Shown here in pieces: positions 62,401 to 64,000 of a stretch of DNA of 64,000 nucleotides (position 1 is the stretch's first letter; every line of letters starts with the position of its first letter). The DNA is taken from NCBI GenBank assembly GCA_977006965.1, contig OZ345385.1:1612001-1676000 (forward strand). The letters are read 5' to 3'. The stretch comes from Phymatolithon calcareum. Taxonomy: Eukaryota > Rhodophyta > Florideophyceae > Hapalidiales. The notes beneath the pieces were generated by a model, which saw nothing but the letters and a program-made list of their open reading frames with translations, was not told the DNA's origin and searched no databases. The translations under genes were made by a program, and so were the position numbers.

Positions 62401-64000
62401 ACCTGGAGGACCTGGCGGCGTTCGTCCATTCTAATAAAGTGTCAAGCCAGGTCCATCGAAGGTCTTTGGCCCACATGACCACATCGGCAATTAGGTTTGA
62501 GATGCTCCGCCAACGGCTCCTGAGACGTGGGATTTTTACAAAATTTTCAAGGTTGCGTTAAATTAATTGAAATTATGAAAGGGAATCAGGCTAATGTTAC
62601 AGTAGTGATTTGATGGCGCATGGAGAATACAGTTTCGTAAGGGATGCACGCGGGAAAAGCATCCGATGGGAGCCAGTTTGTGGTCGATACAACATAAAAC
62701 GGCAGCCGTTATGCCGGTGAGTCACTCAACCAATTTGCAACTGTACAGTAGAGATCCTGGCACACAGCGTGGAGTGTGGGCCATCTTTGTGAAACGCTTG
62801 GGATATGTCCGCTCTGTGCAGCTGACGTGCACGGCGGTCCGAGGTCGAGGCTCGTGATGAGTCTGGACCACAAGGGGGGAGATTTCTAATCAGATGGGCC
62901 GATAGGGGATTATTAGAATATCTGGACCATAGGGGCAACGGTCCTGTATAGGGTCATTTAGAATACTATATACACTGGTACTGAGTAGCAGGCAGTGGAA
63001 GAACATGAAGCAAGGAAGTAAAAGACGTTTACGTGCACAAACTTCAAGGTAGGCAACTCTGCGTCACCGGTCGTAGGTGAGCACTTGCGCGGTTTCGCGG
63101 TCGGTCGTAGGCCGGGAATCAGCATTCTACTTTTTGTGTGCCACACGTTATACCACCGAAAGACCCTGTTTGGTCACAATCTGTTGGTGGAAAAGATCAA
63201 CATTTAAGTGTAAAAATAGGTGGAAGCAAAATCACGCTTCCTAGCTGGGGGTCAGTGGCAGAGGCATTTCGTCTACAGTACAGTAGCAAATTGGATTCCG
63301 CGGTAGTCCTGCCGATGCCACGCAGCGCGGGAGCACGATTTTATTCGTTTCGTCGAGCGAGGATGAAGAGGCAGCGGTTTGTTTCCAGCTGTGCGAGGGC
63401 GGGCGTGTGCACTGTGGTGCTGGTACAGTCAACCCTCGATAACTGGATCCTCTTTAAGCGTATATCCTCAGTTTTCAGAATATTGCGTGCGTCCACGAAT
63501 ACCGTTTACCCCAAAATTTATCGAAATTTTAAGATATTCAGAATACTCACTTAGTAGAATATCCTGACGGCGGAGGCACGGCGCCTACCTTAAATTTTAC
63601 AAAATTTTTGATTAAGTGGCACGGAGCAAATTCTACTCGTGTGCACTTATGTCCACAAGGCTGAATGCCATCATATCGAGAAATGAAGTGAGCGCAGATC
63701 ATCCATCCGCGGACTGTGCTTTCTAAGCCCTCCACCTCTATGGCGGCCCGACATCTGTAAGAGTTCTCGAGTGTGTGAGCATCTTATTACCAAACACGTC
63801 TACAGGGACTGTTGGCACTGAGCCAGCACGCAGCCATCCATATCGGCAGCAATCCCAATCCCGACAGTGCCGTCGAACATGATCTTAACTACTGCATAAT
63901 CTGCGTACGGGGATTTCTGCGAAGACATCAGCGACCCAGCTCTTTACAACTGCACGTGCGCCCCTACATCCGTCTGAAGTCATGACAAACCCAATCTCGT
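62401..64000. other. No gene recognised; possible pogo-like terminus at 63424
   Basis: 63423-63500 begins TACAGTCAACCCTCGATAAC, which resembles pogo/Tigger terminal inverted repeats (CAGT...CTCGATAAC) after a TA target. The partner end is not in the window. Short ORFs lack motifs. Confidence 0.3.

Noticed and set aside
1-64000. CRISPR arrays, bacterial operons, rRNA or tRNA genes
   Set aside because: No spaced direct-repeat array, no Shine-Dalgarno-linked gene strings, and no tRNA cloverleaf or rRNA block that I could recognise by reading; a covariance-model scan was not possible.

Overview
The window is eukaryotic nuclear DNA: sparse, mostly intron-less protein genes in a sea of retroelements. 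Hairpin-prone AT-rich repeats, many 5'-truncated LINEs, a chromodomain-type Ty3/gypsy LTR element, and plant/alga-like genes (TspO, germin-like cupin, Rheb-like GTPase, UDP-sugar dehydrogenase) suggest an alga. A multicellular red alga is my best guess, but nothing in the sequence proves it.

More than half of the window is non-LTR retrotransposon (LINE) sequence. I sorted copies into working families by C-terminal protein and 3' tail: A/A2 (tail ...AAAATAAATCAACATAT-CCCC), B (poly-A), C, D ((TTC)n), E (RNase H plus Cys/His knuckle, (AAAG)n), F (poly-A), G ((ATCC)n), I, and J ((ATC)n or (ATTC)n). These letters are mine, not published names. Most copies are 5'-truncated. About twenty have target-site duplications (TSDs) of 8-18 bp that I could read directly, so insertion order can be reconstructed, including a three-level nest at 60460-62155.

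Layout: 1-19 kb is LINE debris with perfect hairpins (2303, 12124, 12623) and a ~270 bp inverted repeat (3960-4232). 19-23.3 kb is a small host-gene island: a truncated family-2 glycosyltransferase, a 393-residue orphan protein and a TspO-like membrane protein. 23.3-44.9 kb is again mostly LINEs. 44.9-45.7 kb carries a Rheb-like small GTPase. 47.8-52.5 kb is a UDP-glucose-dehydrogenase-like gene split by an LTR retrotransposon. 53.7-55.7 kb is the best preserved LINE (family G). 56.2-57.0 kb is a germin-like gene cut by a 122 bp LINE tail. 57.4-60.2 kb is ~0.6 kb of host DNA, including the C-terminus of a RluA-type pseudouridine synthase, hit by three separate LINEs. The remainder is a LINE nest followed by featureless DNA with one possible pogo-like terminus.

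The recurring story is disruption of compact host genes by very short LINE 3' ends. The most striking host-repeat link is that the promoter/5' leader of the UDP-sugar dehydrogenase occurs three times, and two of the copies are joined, just after the ATG, to the same LINE A2 fragment.
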